64,000 bases of DNA from positions 1,054,001-1,118,000 of the forward strand of contig JAPFBR010000001.1 of NCBI GenBank assembly GCA_035798135.1, written 5' to 3'. The DNA comes from Sediminicola sp035798135 (GTDB lineage Bacteria; Bacteroidota; Bacteroidia; Flavobacteriales; Flavobacteriaceae). Shown piece after piece: positions 1-8,145 of the stretch. Both the position numbers and the translations under genes were made by a program. The notes under the pieces were generated by a model that worked only from the letters and a program-made list of their open reading frames with translations, was not told the DNA's origin and did no database searches. The first letter of the stretch is position 1, and each line of letters opens with the position of its first letter.

Positions 1-2
1 TA

Positions 3-1178
3 AAAAAGGGAAAGCGTTGGTACGTTTACTTCTATTACAGAGATCCCGATACTGGGAAAATGGGCAACAGCCCATTTAAGATCTATAGGGAAATCAATTC
101 CTTCAAATCCATAAAGGAGCGTAGGATAGTTGGCAACTGGTACAAGAACGTGGTGCATGGGTGGCTCAAAGATGGATTTGATCCCTTTGATGAAGCATCA
201 AAAGAAAAAATATTGAACAAGACAAGAGTGTTCTCCGTTCAGGATATGATGACGGTAAGGGTAGCTTTTGAGCATGGTTTGGAGCACAAAAAGAATAGTT
301 TAAAAAAGGAAAGTTTCAACATGTATAGGAACTATATGCGATTATTCCTCGCATGGTGTGAAGAAAAGAAATTGGATACCCTTGATATCACCAATTTAAG
401 AGAGAAGGATGTAATAGACTATCTCAACTATCTAAGAAAGGAACCGCCATTGGGAAGGGGATTAAAACCGACTTCTGTGGCCAATACCAAAAGGCATTTG
501 GGCGCTATTATGGCCAAACTTTATGAGGACAAAATAGTTTCTGTCAATATTTTCTCAAACATAAAGACAAAAAAAGGGAAGCCGGAAAAGAACCAACCCT
601 TCACAGAAGAAGAGGTAAGATCTATCAAAGAATATTGTATAGAGAACGAGCCTGTTCTGTACGATTTTCTTCGTTTTATTTTCTACTCTTTTATGAGGAA
701 CCAAGAGATAGTAAGGATACAGCTGCATCATATTAACATGGACAAGAAGTTGATAGCAATCCCCACCAAATCGGAAAAGCTATCCTACATCCTAATGATC
801 GAACCTATGTTTCAATTTTTGGAATCCCTTGAATTGGAGAAATATCCAAAGGACAGTTTTCTTTTTACACCCTCTGGTACACCTGGACCTTGGGATACCT
901 CTGAAAAGGGGAGGGTTGCCTATTTCAGCAAACGTTTTTTGACCATAAAGGATCACTTTGGATTTGATGCCAATAAGACCACCTATTCTTTTCGGCACAA
1001 TGCTGCCGTTGATCTTTTTCAGAGCTTTATTAAAAGCGGACTTTCCGAACGAGAGGCGATAGGTAAGCTAATGGCTATTACGCGCCATAAGAGTGAAAAT
1101 GCCCTCAGAAACTATCTAAGGGATATTGGGGCGGTGGTGCCTAAGGATTGGTCCGACAGTTACAATATGGATTTTTAG
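3..1178 (+). CDS. Tyrosine recombinase (island integrase), 5' end outside window
   Basis: Site-specific recombinase of the phage integrase family, which cuts and rejoins DNA through a tyrosine. The frame is open from base 3. The residues before the first ATG (base 60), KRWYVYFYYRDPDTGK, look like an arm-DNA-binding segment, so the true start is left of the window. Numbering from that ATG, the catalytic set is visible: Arg213 (FMRNQEI), Arg312 with His313 (YSFRHN), His343 (TRHKS) and Tyr352 (LRNYLRD). The usual box II His of HxxR is a Tyr here (Y309). A core-binding SAM-like domain lies at about residues 60-160. The gene sits at the left edge of a low-GC, defence-rich stretch, as expected for the integrase of a genomic island, and is followed by AACCACC iterons. 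Confidence 0.93.
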   Translation, partial: KKGKRWYVYFYYRDPDTGKMGNSPFKIYREINSFKSIKERRIVGNWYKNVVHGWLKDGFDPFDEASKEKILNKTRVFSVQDMMTVRVAFEHGLEHKKNSLKKESFNMYRNYMRLFLAWCEEKKLDTLDITNLREKDVIDYLNYLRKEPPLGRGLKPTSVANTKRHLGAIMAKLYEDKIVSVNIFSNIKTKKGKPEKNQPFTEEEVRSIKEYCIENEPVLYDFLRFIFYSFMRNQEIVRIQLHHINMDKKLIAIPTKSEKLSYILMIEPMFQFLESLELEKYPKDSFLFTPSGTPGPWDTSEKGRVAYFSKRFLTIKDHFGFDANKTTYSFRHNAAVDLFQSFIKSGLSEREAIGKLMAITRHKSENALRNYLRDIGAVVPKDWSDSYNMDF

Positions 1179-1186
1179 TGGTCAAT

Positions 1187-1306
1187 GGTGGTGTTTGGTT
1201 TAACCACCATTAACCACCTCTCTTTAAATTCAAATAACCACCAATAACCCTGTATTTAACCACTTGTCAATTTGGTTTTAACCACCATTAACCACCAAAC
1301 AACACC
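1187..1306. repeat. AACCACC iteron cluster next to integrase
   Basis: Just after the integrase stop, TAACCACCATTAACCACC occurs twice in direct orientation (1201-1218 and 1279-1296), each preceded by TTTGGTT. A partial copy, AATAACCACCAATAACC, lies between them, and inverted GGTGGTGTTTGG/CCAAACAACACC arms lie at the ends. The whole 316-base gap holds no gene. Such clusters beside an integrase may be arm-type binding sites for the recombinase or its excision factor; that role is inferred. Confidence 0.6.
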
Positions 1307-1397
1307 AGTCTCAATTGAAAAGCAGGACTATGGAAATAATTAACTGTTCATATAGCACATGAAATTTTAAGTGCAACTTTTAAAATTGAATTTCATT

Positions 1398-1413
1398 TTA
1401 CGGAAACCCGTAA
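1398..1413. promoter_or_regulatory. Inverted repeat TTACGG-N4-CCGTAA, site 1
   Basis: TTACGGAAACCCGTAA is a perfect 6+6 palindrome with a 4-base spacer, about 80 bases upstream of the lipoprotein gene at 1495. The same design recurs at 2523 (TTATGG variant), 11448 (one mismatch), 11502 and 16772, always in non-coding DNA. It is read as the operator of one dimeric regulator. Confidence 0.55.
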
Positions 1414-1494
1414 GGCACTGTCGAAATTCTATTATAGTTTTGACTTAGTTGATAGTGTCAAACACCAAATCAATTTAAAACCTAAAGTACTTTT

Positions 1495-2241
1495 ATGAAA
1501 ATCAAAACAACAGTAGTATTATCCTCAATGCTTTTAATATTGGGAAGTTGCAGCAAGGAATCTGCATCCGATGAATTTGAACAGGCTAATGGCAAAGTTG
1601 CCGAAAAATTAATGACCCGAATGGATGTATTGTCCGCACAGGACCAAAGTGAAAACGCCTCATTGTTCATCAATTACGACTCTAAGAACCGGGTGAGTAG
1701 TTTTAATAATGGTACAGACTCCAATATCTTGGTTTATGAGGATGATCAATTGTCTACTATTTCTGGAGGGAGTGAACCTTTTCGCACCAGTGAATTGTAT
1801 CAAATGCCTTATGACATTTTTCAGTTCGGGGAAGTTGTTGATTATGATTCAAATAAGAACCCCTCGATTATTCGTCTATTGGAAGAAGATTATGAAGGAA
1901 ATATTTATGAATTTATGGTGGATATAACCTATGACCCTACTCCAAATCCTTTTTTCTACACTTTAAAAGCAGCGGGTATCATTGACGTTTTGGATGGTGT
2001 GCAATTTAATATAAGTATGTCGCCACAATCTCCTGATCTGATCCAGGCTAGAAAATTATTGGCATTGAACAACATCAAGCAAATTGTTGTGACAGATGTA
2101 GAAAGAAGTGAAATTACCTTTCAGTTGGTCGCTGACTATGTATATGATGAAGATGATTATCCAACCTCTGCAACCTTTACTACTGTAACTGCAGATTCTG
2201 GAACAAATGTATATTCAAAGAAATACACCTATAAGCAATAG
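1495..2241 (+). CDS. Hypothetical lipoprotein, YD-like repeats
   Basis: Secreted lipoprotein of 248 residues, function unknown. A signal peptide with lipobox LGSC puts the lipidated cysteine at residue 19. The body has short tyrosine/aspartate motifs (NYDSKNRVSSF, VYEDDQLSTI, YVYDEDDYP) like those of Bacteroidota lipoproteins of the DUF4595 or YD-repeat kind, which form beta-rich envelope domains. It stands alone between the integrase and a long non-coding stretch. The inverted repeat at 1398 lies about 80 bases before its ATG, at nearly the same distance as in the PEGA lipoprotein gene at 16884. No close functional assignment is possible. Confidence 0.85.
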   Translation: MKIKTTVVLSSMLLILGSCSKESASDEFEQANGKVAEKLMTRMDVLSAQDQSENASLFINYDSKNRVSSFNNGTDSNILVYEDDQLSTISGGSEPFRTSELYQMPYDIFQFGEVVDYDSNKNPSIIRLLEEDYEGNIYEFMVDITYDPTPNPFFYTLKAAGIIDVLDGVQFNISMSPQSPDLIQARKLLALNNIKQIVVTDVERSEITFQLVADYVYDEDDYPTSATFTTVTADSGTNVYSKKYTYKQ

Positions 2242-2707
2242 GGAATTTGAACTAGCATTTTTCAAAAATCTTGCTTTAAATAATGTTGATGGGGTTGCCG
2301 TTGGTGAATGTTTTATCCCCTATAACCACAACGGTCCACCACAAGAAATCTACTAAACACCACTGAAGTTCATGTAGTTAGTAAATTTTTCAACTTATAG
2401 TAGTTGAAAGTGGAGGGTTGACCACCACCGACAACCAAGATGGATTTGTCCTGCAATGGTTCAGGATAAATAAGCAAAAGATATAGGTAAGTTAATGCTT
2501 GGAAATATAAACCTTACCATAATTATGGTTTCCCATAACCGCAATAAGATTATAATCTATATATGCGGGGCTCCTATTTTTCGAAAAAGGTATAATAACT
2601 AAATCAATGGAATTTATTAGTTGGGTTTATTTTCAATAATAGTGGAATAAAGTTAATTAGTTCATTTTGGCCATAGGTTGTAGCTAATTGATAAAAATAG
2701 ATATGTC
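2242..2707. other. Non-coding stretch with palindrome and GCTCCTATTTTT motif
   Basis: No open frame is convincing here. It holds TTATGGTTTCCCATAA (2523-2538), a variant of the TTACGG-N4-CCGTAA palindrome with the same spacer. GCTCCTATTTTT follows (2570-2581) and recurs at 15601 and 16607. It also holds CCACC-rich tracts (about 2325-2445) that resemble the iterons after the integrase. Confidence 0.5.
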
Positions 2708-3004
2708 ATGAAAAAAATATTGATTACAATCACAGTTTTAATTTTTACTGCATGTAATGCCTATAAAGATATTCCTGTTAACAATCTCTCTGTAGGTATG
2801 TCAATAATGCAAGTTCAAGAGATTGTTAAAAAACCTATGGTACAAGTTTCGATGTCTTCAGATGCAGATACAGAAAAACAAATTTTTCAAGTTCAAAAAC
2901 GAATTGTTAGAGGTGGTATTGCAAGACAACAGAGATTTAATCTGTATTTCATTGATAGAAAATTGATTAAATATGAAAAAGATTCTGAAAATTTTTCATT
3001 TTGA
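2708..3004 (+). CDS. Small lipoprotein, SmpA/BamE-like
   Basis: Protein of 98 residues with a lipoprotein signal (lipobox FTAC, Cys16). The mature part carries a VGMSIMQVQEIVKKP motif that resembles the start of SmpA/OmlA/BamE-type domains (G-M-x-x-x-Q-V-x-x-I-x-G-x-P), followed by beta-strand-rich sequence. In Proteobacteria such domains help outer-membrane barrel assembly; in Bacteroidota similar small lipoproteins are common and mostly uncharacterised. The similarity is short and the role is inferred. It is followed by a hairpin-rich element (3005-3141) and is probably transcribed alone. Confidence 0.75.
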   Translation: MKKILITITVLIFTACNAYKDIPVNNLSVGMSIMQVQEIVKKPMVQVSMSSDADTEKQIFQVQKRIVRGGIARQQRFNLYFIDRKLIKYEKDSENFSF

Positions 3005-3141
3005 TGATTAAAAACTAGCTACTACATAACCTAAACTGCATTAAAACGCAGCTTAGCTAAACCGTAGTAAGCCATTTGACGAGCAACGAAAAGGAAAGCT
3101 GAAAACTGTATAGAGTAAGCAAATAATTAAACCGAAATAAA
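3005..3141. repeat. Structured intergenic element (cassette-like)
   Basis: GCTACTAC..GTAGTAAGC and CTAAACTGC..GCAGCTTAG form an extended imperfect hairpin between two small genes. The core ATTAAAACGCAGCTTAG resembles ATATAAACGCAGCC at 11798 and ATATAAACGCAACT at 35531. I read it as one of several related mobile or cassette-boundary elements in the island. Confidence 0.4.
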
Positions 3142-3573
3142 ATGAAAAAATTATTATTCGCCTTTGCTTTTGTGCTAATTAGCACTTTAAGTTATTCTCA
3201 AGAATTAACTTATTCCAAAAATTATAATGGTGATACTGTTGCAAAAGACCAGTATGGAAATATTGTTGCAACTGGATCTACAAATTACAATGGAGACTTT
3301 GTCTGGAAAGACCAATATGGCAACGTAATTAAAACAGAATCTCGAAATTATAATGGAGATAAAGTTTCGAAAGATAATTATGGTAATACACAAAGCACTC
3401 AATCAACAAATTATAACGGAGATGAAGTTGTTAAAGATCAATATGGAAATGTTAAATATACTTTATCAAAAAATTACAATGGAGACATTGTAAAAAAAGA
3501 TAATTATGGTAATATTTTAGGTACATATAAAAAAAACTATAACGGAGATTTAGTTTACTATCCTAACAACTAA
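3142..3573 (+). CDS. Secreted 21-residue tandem-repeat protein
   Basis: Secreted protein of 143 residues: signal peptide of about 19 residues, then five full and one partial copy of a 21-residue repeat with core NYNGDxVxKDxYGN. The middle residue of KDQYGN/KDNYGN switches Q-Q-N-Q-N along the array. Asn, Gly and Asp at fixed positions suggest stacked beta-hairpins or a calcium-binding-like fibre; no metal-binding family is recognised. The repeats are about 63 bases long and still similar at the DNA level, so copy number may change by slippage or recombination. Function unknown. Confidence 0.8.
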   Translation: MKKLLFAFAFVLISTLSYSQELTYSKNYNGDTVAKDQYGNIVATGSTNYNGDFVWKDQYGNVIKTESRNYNGDKVSKDNYGNTQSTQSTNYNGDEVVKDQYGNVKYTLSKNYNGDIVKKDNYGNILGTYKKNYNGDLVYYPNN

Positions 3574-3730
3574 TAATAAAAAAACGGCTTTCTGCTTTTT
3601 CATCAATGCTATTAGTATTTGCTTATTCTCGCCTACTTCTAAAAATCCTTGTTGATTTTCAATTTGGTGTGTACTTGCAAAGTTAAGTTCTAAACCACGC
3701 AACTACTCATAGCCGAGACCGTTGTGCAAT
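3574..3730. repeat. Cassette-type boundary element (TTTGGTGT core)
   Basis: Non-coding element between two single genes. TTTGGTGTGTACTTGCAAAG (3663-3682) closely matches the reverse strand of 33321-33347 (TTTGGTGTTTATTCTAAAG), which lies after the DUF2971 gene. The element starts with AACGG and ends with CCGTT, so its ends can pair. Its last bases, GTTGTGCAAT (3721-3730), are the left arm of the inverted repeat that flanks the next gene. Confidence 0.45.
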
Positions 3731-3746
3731 ATAAGTAAAAACACAA

Positions 3747-4742
3747 ATGATAAAAGTTTTAAAATATTTAACACTGTCAATACTGATAAGTATGGTAGTT
3801 TCCTGTTCAAACAAAATAGAAGTTCTAAAAGCAAATCTTCAATTTGAAGGAAATTGTTGCTCTGGAGAACTTATTTTATATGATAATTATACATTTAAAA
3901 TATCATATACTACATTTTCTGATGACTGGGGTAGTACCTTAAAAAATGATTACAGAATAGAAGGGAATAAAATAATATTAGAAGCTGGAGAATTGTTTAA
4001 GCGTAGTGGCAACATAACAATAACTGAAGTTGGGGATTTATTTACCAAAAAGTACCAATTTAAATACAATTCACTTGTTCCAGATAATAAAGGATTTTCC
4101 AATATTGATATTACAACTATAGACCAAAGCTTTTTTCGGCTTCCTTGCCTATTTAAAAAAGCTGAAAAACAAGGAACTTACGACATGTTTCTATTTGATT
4201 TCTGCGATTCTCTTTTAGAATTGGATACAATTAATATGGATAAATTAGAATTTGATCCATTGCCACATGTTAAATCATGTAATGTGAATCTTTTATTGCC
4301 CGAGAATATTACTTTAGATAAAGTACAAAGGTTTGTTTATATATATCCAACAATATGGAGTAATTATTCAGACAATATTACTCAGTACATACAATTAGAC
4401 AAGTTAGTCTATAAATCTAGTAGGGAACTTATTTGCAAGGACAATACTTTCTTCTACCCTGAAATTGAAATTTCAAAAAGCATATTAAATGAATTTGATA
4501 AAATAGACCAGGTTGAATTGAATGAAGCAGTTCTTAATGAATTGAATAGTCGTGATGTTAATGCCGATGATAGGAGGAAATGGTTAACATATGTTACCAA
4601 ATTTAAGAATAAAGATTTCTCTAATCAAAGCAATGATTTATTTCATGTCAACTATCACGAAATTTATTTAGATATTCAACTTGATATTAATGGTAAAAAA
4701 GTTGACAAAGTACTTTGGACAAAAAGTTACTATGGTAATTAA
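3747..4742 (+). CDS. Hypothetical lipoprotein in a 10-bp inverted-repeat cassette
   Basis: Protein of 331 residues with a lipoprotein signal (lipobox VVSC, Cys20); no known domain recognised. The mature part has a Cys-Cys pair early (EGNCCSGEL) and mixed alpha/beta composition. The gene is unusual for its frame: GTTGTGCAAT lies 16 bases before the ATG, and its exact reverse complement, ATTGCACAAC (4752-4761), lies 9 bases after the stop. Gene plus flanks thus form a single-ORF unit like the kinase gene at 34356. The AT content is higher than in the chromosomal half, which fits recent transfer. Confidence 0.8.
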   Translation: MIKVLKYLTLSILISMVVSCSNKIEVLKANLQFEGNCCSGELILYDNYTFKISYTTFSDDWGSTLKNDYRIEGNKIILEAGELFKRSGNITITEVGDLFTKKYQFKYNSLVPDNKGFSNIDITTIDQSFFRLPCLFKKAEKQGTYDMFLFDFCDSLLELDTINMDKLEFDPLPHVKSCNVNLLLPENITLDKVQRFVYIYPTIWSNYSDNITQYIQLDKLVYKSSRELICKDNTFFYPEIEISKSILNEFDKIDQVELNEAVLNELNSRDVNADDRRKWLTYVTKFKNKDFSNQSNDLFHVNYHEIYLDIQLDINGKKVDKVLWTKSYYGN

Positions 4743-4890
4743 TAAGAATACATTGCACAACACATTGTATACGTAATGGCAAGCGAAATGCTGAATTTGT
4801 AGGTTGTTGCCTGCTCAAACTACGCAGTGGTTTGATAGGAAAGCATCTCGCAATATGCCACTTCTTATACAATTTAACGTTAGGATTAAT
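4743..4890. repeat. attC-like extended imperfect hairpin
   Basis: After the lipoprotein gene the DNA folds on itself: ATTGTATA (4764) pairs with TATACAAT (4866), TGGCA with TGCCA, and GCGAAATGC with GCATCTCGC. GCACAAC opens the structure and CGTTAGG closes it. The layout resembles the attC site of an integron cassette, but the end boxes match the consensus RYYYAAC/GTTRRRY imperfectly. Confidence 0.45.
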
Positions 4891-4914
4891 ATAATAACAA
4901 ATTTGTTAAATTAA

Positions 4915-5310
4915 ATGAAAAAAGAGATTAAAGTAACAACAGGAGATATTAAAAGAAACTATGAAATCTTAGGCCCTATATTCTTTCAAACAAACAATAA
5001 AGGATTATTTGGAGGAGGACCTCTTAAAGATCTTAAGAAGAAACATGCTGACCTTATTAAGAAATTAAAAGCGGATGGTCAATCGAGTGATACAAAAGCT
5101 GATTGGGGATTCTTAATTGGTGAATGGAATGCAGGACAAAATGATTTTGATGCTGCTTTCTTCTGTGCTACCCAAGAACTGCGCTTAAGGGCTGAGAAAA
5201 TGGGTGGAGACGCTGTTATATTTATGAGTCAAGACATCGATTTAGATACGAACGGATTTGCCCACTTCTATTTACAAATGTACGGTACTGCTGTTAAATA
5301 TATAGATTAA
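4915..5310 (+). CDS. YbjQ/DUF74-like small cytosolic protein
   Basis: Protein of 131 residues with no signal peptide. The second half (AAFFCATQELRLRAEKMGGDAVIFMSQDIDLD) matches the pattern of the YbjQ/UPF0145 'heavy-metal-binding' family, in which an amphipathic helix leads into a GADAVV-type strand. The first half contains a charged helix (LKDLKKKHADLIKKL). The family is thought to form pentameric barrels of unknown role. It starts about 25 bases after the attC-like element, so it may be a cassette gene. Family assignment rests on pattern recognition only. Confidence 0.6.
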   Translation: MKKEIKVTTGDIKRNYEILGPIFFQTNNKGLFGGGPLKDLKKKHADLIKKLKADGQSSDTKADWGFLIGEWNAGQNDFDAAFFCATQELRLRAEKMGGDAVIFMSQDIDLDTNGFAHFYLQMYGTAVKYID

Positions 5311-5880
5311 CAATTCGCTATCTGCTTGGGCAGAGACATCATAGAGATTGTTCTTTGAAGGACAGAGATTACTTGATGGTTAGCATATTGCTATGGCAGA
5401 TAAATTTGCATGTCAACATTATCCTCGAAAGTAGTCTGCAAAAGTAGTTAGTGTGCTTGCTATGAATGTAAAAGTTTATTTCTATGTTCATTTTAAATCA
5501 GTGTATAATACAGCCTCTAATCGATGTATACACTGATTAGAGGCTGGTGTTGGAAGATGGACTGTGTTTAATTCTGAGACTCAAATTTATGAGCACTTTA
5601 ATAGTGATAAACAAGCCTTTGAATATGCTGATGAAAAGCATGGTATCTCAGATGCCGGTTAACGATGACGTAGGAGTAGAATCTATATCAGAAGTACATG
5701 GTCATAAGAACTAAACGTATGAATTTATCCTTAATAACGGCATCTTCTTTATTAAAAATTTCAGATGCTTTTAAGGCATCAAAATTCAAAGTTTTTTCTC
5801 ATATTTTGTTCCGGGATATTGTAATTAATGAGGAGAGAATTTTGAAGGCATTGGATAAGTAACATCAGAAAATTATATTT
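5311..5880. other. Non-coding stretch with interleaved hairpins and two coding remnants
   Basis: Two perfect inverted repeats interlock: ATCAGTGTATA (5497)/TATACACTGAT (5527) and CAGCCTCTAATC (5511)/GATTAGAGGCTG (5535). They cannot both form as simple hairpins. A frame at 5546-5662 reads GVGRWTVFNSETQIYEHF and stops at GISDAG, with no usable start; it looks like the tail of a DUF2188-type protein. A 47-residue ATG frame at 5719-5862 is possible but unsupported. Confidence 0.4.
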
Positions 5881-6393
5881 TCAAGAGCCCATGGAATTCT
5901 TAAAAACATAATCCTTAAAAAAGGAAGTAACTTCTTCCTTAAAAATGTCCAAAGGTATGCGATGGGCTAAATCTTGACGCAAGCTAATTTGATAATCTGT
6001 ATTTTTATTTATTCTATCAGCAATGAATATCAAGGTGTTTTTTGGGTCAACCACTTCGTCTTTCCCACCTAATACAATTTTATTGTAAGAGTGATGAGGG
6101 TTGTTATAATATGGAACATTTTGGAATACTGATCGGTAGACCAATGCAGGATTAAATAATAAGGCTGGTCTTTCAAAAGCAATGGAAAGATGATATCCTA
6201 CAAAACCGCCCATGCTACTTCCAATTACCACATTGATATCTTTATCCTGAAACTCCAGTTTTAAATTTTCAACACTATTTTCATCTGTCTCATAGTTGAT
6301 AGATGGGGAATATACAGTGCCATAATTTTCAAGAATAGTTCTCTTCTCGGCGCTAAGGCTCCCGTTAAGGCCATGTATGTACAATATGTTCAT
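5881..6393 (-). CDS. YqiA-like alpha/beta-hydrolase esterase
   Basis: Serine hydrolase of 170 residues, probably a cytosolic esterase of the YqiA/UPF0227 family. It starts with ILYIHGLNG, the oxyanion-hole region. The nucleophile elbow is GSSMGG, and the acid and base lie in GGKDEVVDP and LAHRIPL near the C-terminus. I chose the ATG at 6393 rather than an upstream one because the family begins at MNILYIHG and the extra 27 residues would run through the spacer to the nucleotidase gene. It lies 44 bases after that gene and is probably co-transcribed with it. Substrate unknown. Confidence 0.85.
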   Translation of the reverse strand: MNILYIHGLNGSLSAEKRTILENYGTVYSPSINYETDENSVENLKLEFQDKDINVVIGSSMGGFVGYHLSIAFERPALLFNPALVYRSVFQNVPYYNNPHHSYNKIVLGGKDEVVDPKNTLIFIADRINKNTDYQISLRQDLAHRIPLDIFKEEVTSFFKDYVFKNSMGS

Positions 6394-6437
6394 TTTGTTG
6401 GCTCTATTAGTTATTGTTGCTGAAAGTTCCTTAGAAA

Positions 6438-6884
6438 CTATTTGTTGAGCAAATAATTGGTCACCACATTCCAATCTGGAAATTGTTTGGAGCCAAATAA
6501 TATTAACTCTCCGGTAAACTTATCTGCCCCGTTATTTGGACGATCATCAATTAAGAAGTCACCTTGGTTCAGATGTTTATGATGGGACAATATTAGACGC
6601 TTATAAGCGTAATCACCAAGATGATATTTTACCCATGCAAACTTGTCCGAGGCAGCAGTTGGATTTTCCCATGGAGAGGTGGAAAGAATATACATATCAA
6701 AGTTCTTGGAAAGTTTTTGGTATGATTCAATAGCTGCTTCCAAAGGATCCATCAATGAAAATATCCCAGGAACTTCATCTAGATCTCCTTCGTATTTTTT
6801 AATCAAGTCAGGGGACAATCGATCTATGCCACTTTGAAAATTGACCAGAACATTGTCCATATCCACATAAAGTATTCTATCCAT
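6438..6884 (-). CDS. 5'(3')-deoxyribonucleotidase (HAD, NT5C type)
   Basis: Cytosolic phosphatase of 148 residues that would remove phosphate from deoxynucleoside monophosphates. The HAD signature is complete: DMDNVLVNF at residues 8-16 (nucleophile Asp and acid/base Asp), the Thr/Ser motif in LSTSPW, and LIDDRPNNG near the C-terminus. Length and the NPTAASDKFAWVKYHLG segment match the bacterial NT5C family. It is followed by an esterase gene on the same strand. Inside an island, dNMP phosphatases can affect phage nucleotide pools, but nothing here proves such a role. Confidence 0.88.
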   Translation of the reverse strand: MDRILYVDMDNVLVNFQSGIDRLSPDLIKKYEGDLDEVPGIFSLMDPLEAAIESYQKLSKNFDMYILSTSPWENPTAASDKFAWVKYHLGDYAYKRLILSHHKHLNQGDFLIDDRPNNGADKFTGELILFGSKQFPDWNVVTNYLLNK

Positions 6885-7035
6885 GGTTTTATATCTAAAT
6901 TTGGTTTTTAAACTTCCTCTATAATGTAAGATTATTCTATGATTTTCAATCTAATTGTATCGTTTTAAATTCAAAGTATTTAAAAGTTCAAGAACTAGTT
7001 TTAAAATATAAATTCATATCCCATATATCATAGAA

Positions 7036-7560
7036 TTATGATAATAAGTGCTCTCTCTTTTCAAGCGCATATACCATTATATCTTTAAAAAATGGATAGA
7101 TGAGTATGAGGTAGAGCAAAGTAAAAATTAACCCAATCCCAAATATTAGTTTTGTTGTTTTTCTAGAAAGTGTCAGTGGTAATAATACTAGATATACCAA
7201 ACCTACTACCACAACACATATGTATACCGACATGTTAATGTAATTGGAGCCAAAAATTTCGGCGGTATAATTTAAAAAGTCAACGCTTCGTTCAAATAAA
7301 TAATCACAGTTTTCGCTAAGATTTGGAAACAAGAAGAAAGTTACTAATCCTACTACAGATATACTGTTTAACCATACGGACGTCTTTCTCCCAATCAGGT
7401 AAATCCATGAGGAAGGAATAAGGATAAAGTACACAAGGATGTTGACGACCTTGTAGGTGGAGCCAAACAAGAATGCCATGCCGTATAGACCACCCATCAC
7501 AATCATAAAGATTTGGTGGAACAGGGAACCGGAATGTTCTATCCAAAATTGAATATCCAT
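7036..7560 (-). CDS. Integral membrane protein, unknown
   Basis: Protein of 174 residues with about five hydrophobic segments (roughly 15-35, 38-56, 64-80, 108-128 and 142-162). It keeps one acidic/cysteine-bearing loop (LSENCDYLFERSVDF). No family recognised. It is the first of a short same-strand run with two further small genes (7611 and 7890), so it may be the last gene of a three-gene unit. The 142-base gap to the nucleotidase gene suggests a separate transcript. Confidence 0.75.
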   Translation of the reverse strand: MDIQFWIEHSGSLFHQIFMIVMGGLYGMAFLFGSTYKVVNILVYFILIPSSWIYLIGRKTSVWLNSISVVGLVTFFLFPNLSENCDYLFERSVDFLNYTAEIFGSNYINMSVYICVVVVGLVYLVLLPLTLSRKTTKLIFGIGLIFTLLYLILIYPFFKDIMVYALEKREHLLS

Positions 7561-7610
7561 GTATTGAAATTGTTTTATTTTTTAATTTGTCAATAGGTGG
7601 GGTAACTCAA

Positions 7611-7853
7611 TCAACACTCATATTCGATTCTGTCAAATCCGTTTTCACCCAAGTATTTCTCAACAAGCATATTGTATTTCTCAAATGCATCTGACGCATA
7701 ATCCTCTACTGTATCCAATGACATGATTTCATCCGTATACTCATACGTTTCCCAACATGATTTGAAATATTCTGCGGCAAGTTTATATTCTTTGTTTTCT
7801 AAAGCTTCCATACCTTTGATATAACAGTATTCTATGTTAATTACATCTTCCAT
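7611..7853 (-). CDS. Small acidic protein, unknown
   Basis: Soluble protein of 80 residues, rich in Glu, Asp and Tyr, predicted all-helical. The segment ALENKEYKLAAEYFKSCWE has the spacing of one tetratricopeptide repeat, so it may be a single TPR-like hairpin that binds a partner. It lies between two membrane-protein genes on the same strand, with gaps of about 36 and 50 bases. Confidence 0.6.
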   Translation of the reverse strand: MEDVINIEYCYIKGMEALENKEYKLAAEYFKSCWETYEYTDEIMSLDTVEDYASDAFEKYNMLVEKYLGENGFDRIEYEC

Positions 7854-7889
7854 GAGAATTCTATTTTTTTTGAGGGTAGTGGAATTTTA

Positions 7890-8096
7890 TCAACTGGTCA
7901 TTTCAGTTTTTGATTCTTGAATTTGATTTTGTTCTTGACATAGTTTTTTAAACTTCCTATATTTTAGGAATATGAATAGGGTAATTCCAGGATGGAGTAT
8001 GACAAATAAAATCACATTCAACTCTTGATAGGTAATCCCTAATTTTGCGCTCACAACTCTCATGATTTCAACGCATATCCAAAATATAGTATCCAT
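7890..8096 (-). CDS. Small membrane protein, unknown
   Basis: Protein of 68 residues with two hydrophobic segments (about 5-20 and 28-46) and a charged, Gln-rich C-terminus (KLCQEQNQIQESKTEM). No family recognised. It is the first gene of a three-gene run of small proteins that ends at 7036. The coding call rests on its start, length and same-strand neighbours. Confidence 0.5.
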   Translation of the reverse strand: MDTIFWICVEIMRVVSAKLGITYQELNVILFVILHPGITLFIFLKYRKFKKLCQEQNQIQESKTEMTS

Positions 8097-8145
8097 ACCC
8101 CTAATTTTTATTCTATATCAGCTTAATTTTCCATCAGAATATCCT

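Noticed and set aside
5719..5862. 47-residue plus-strand ATG frame
   Set aside because: No ribosome-binding site, family or neighbour support.
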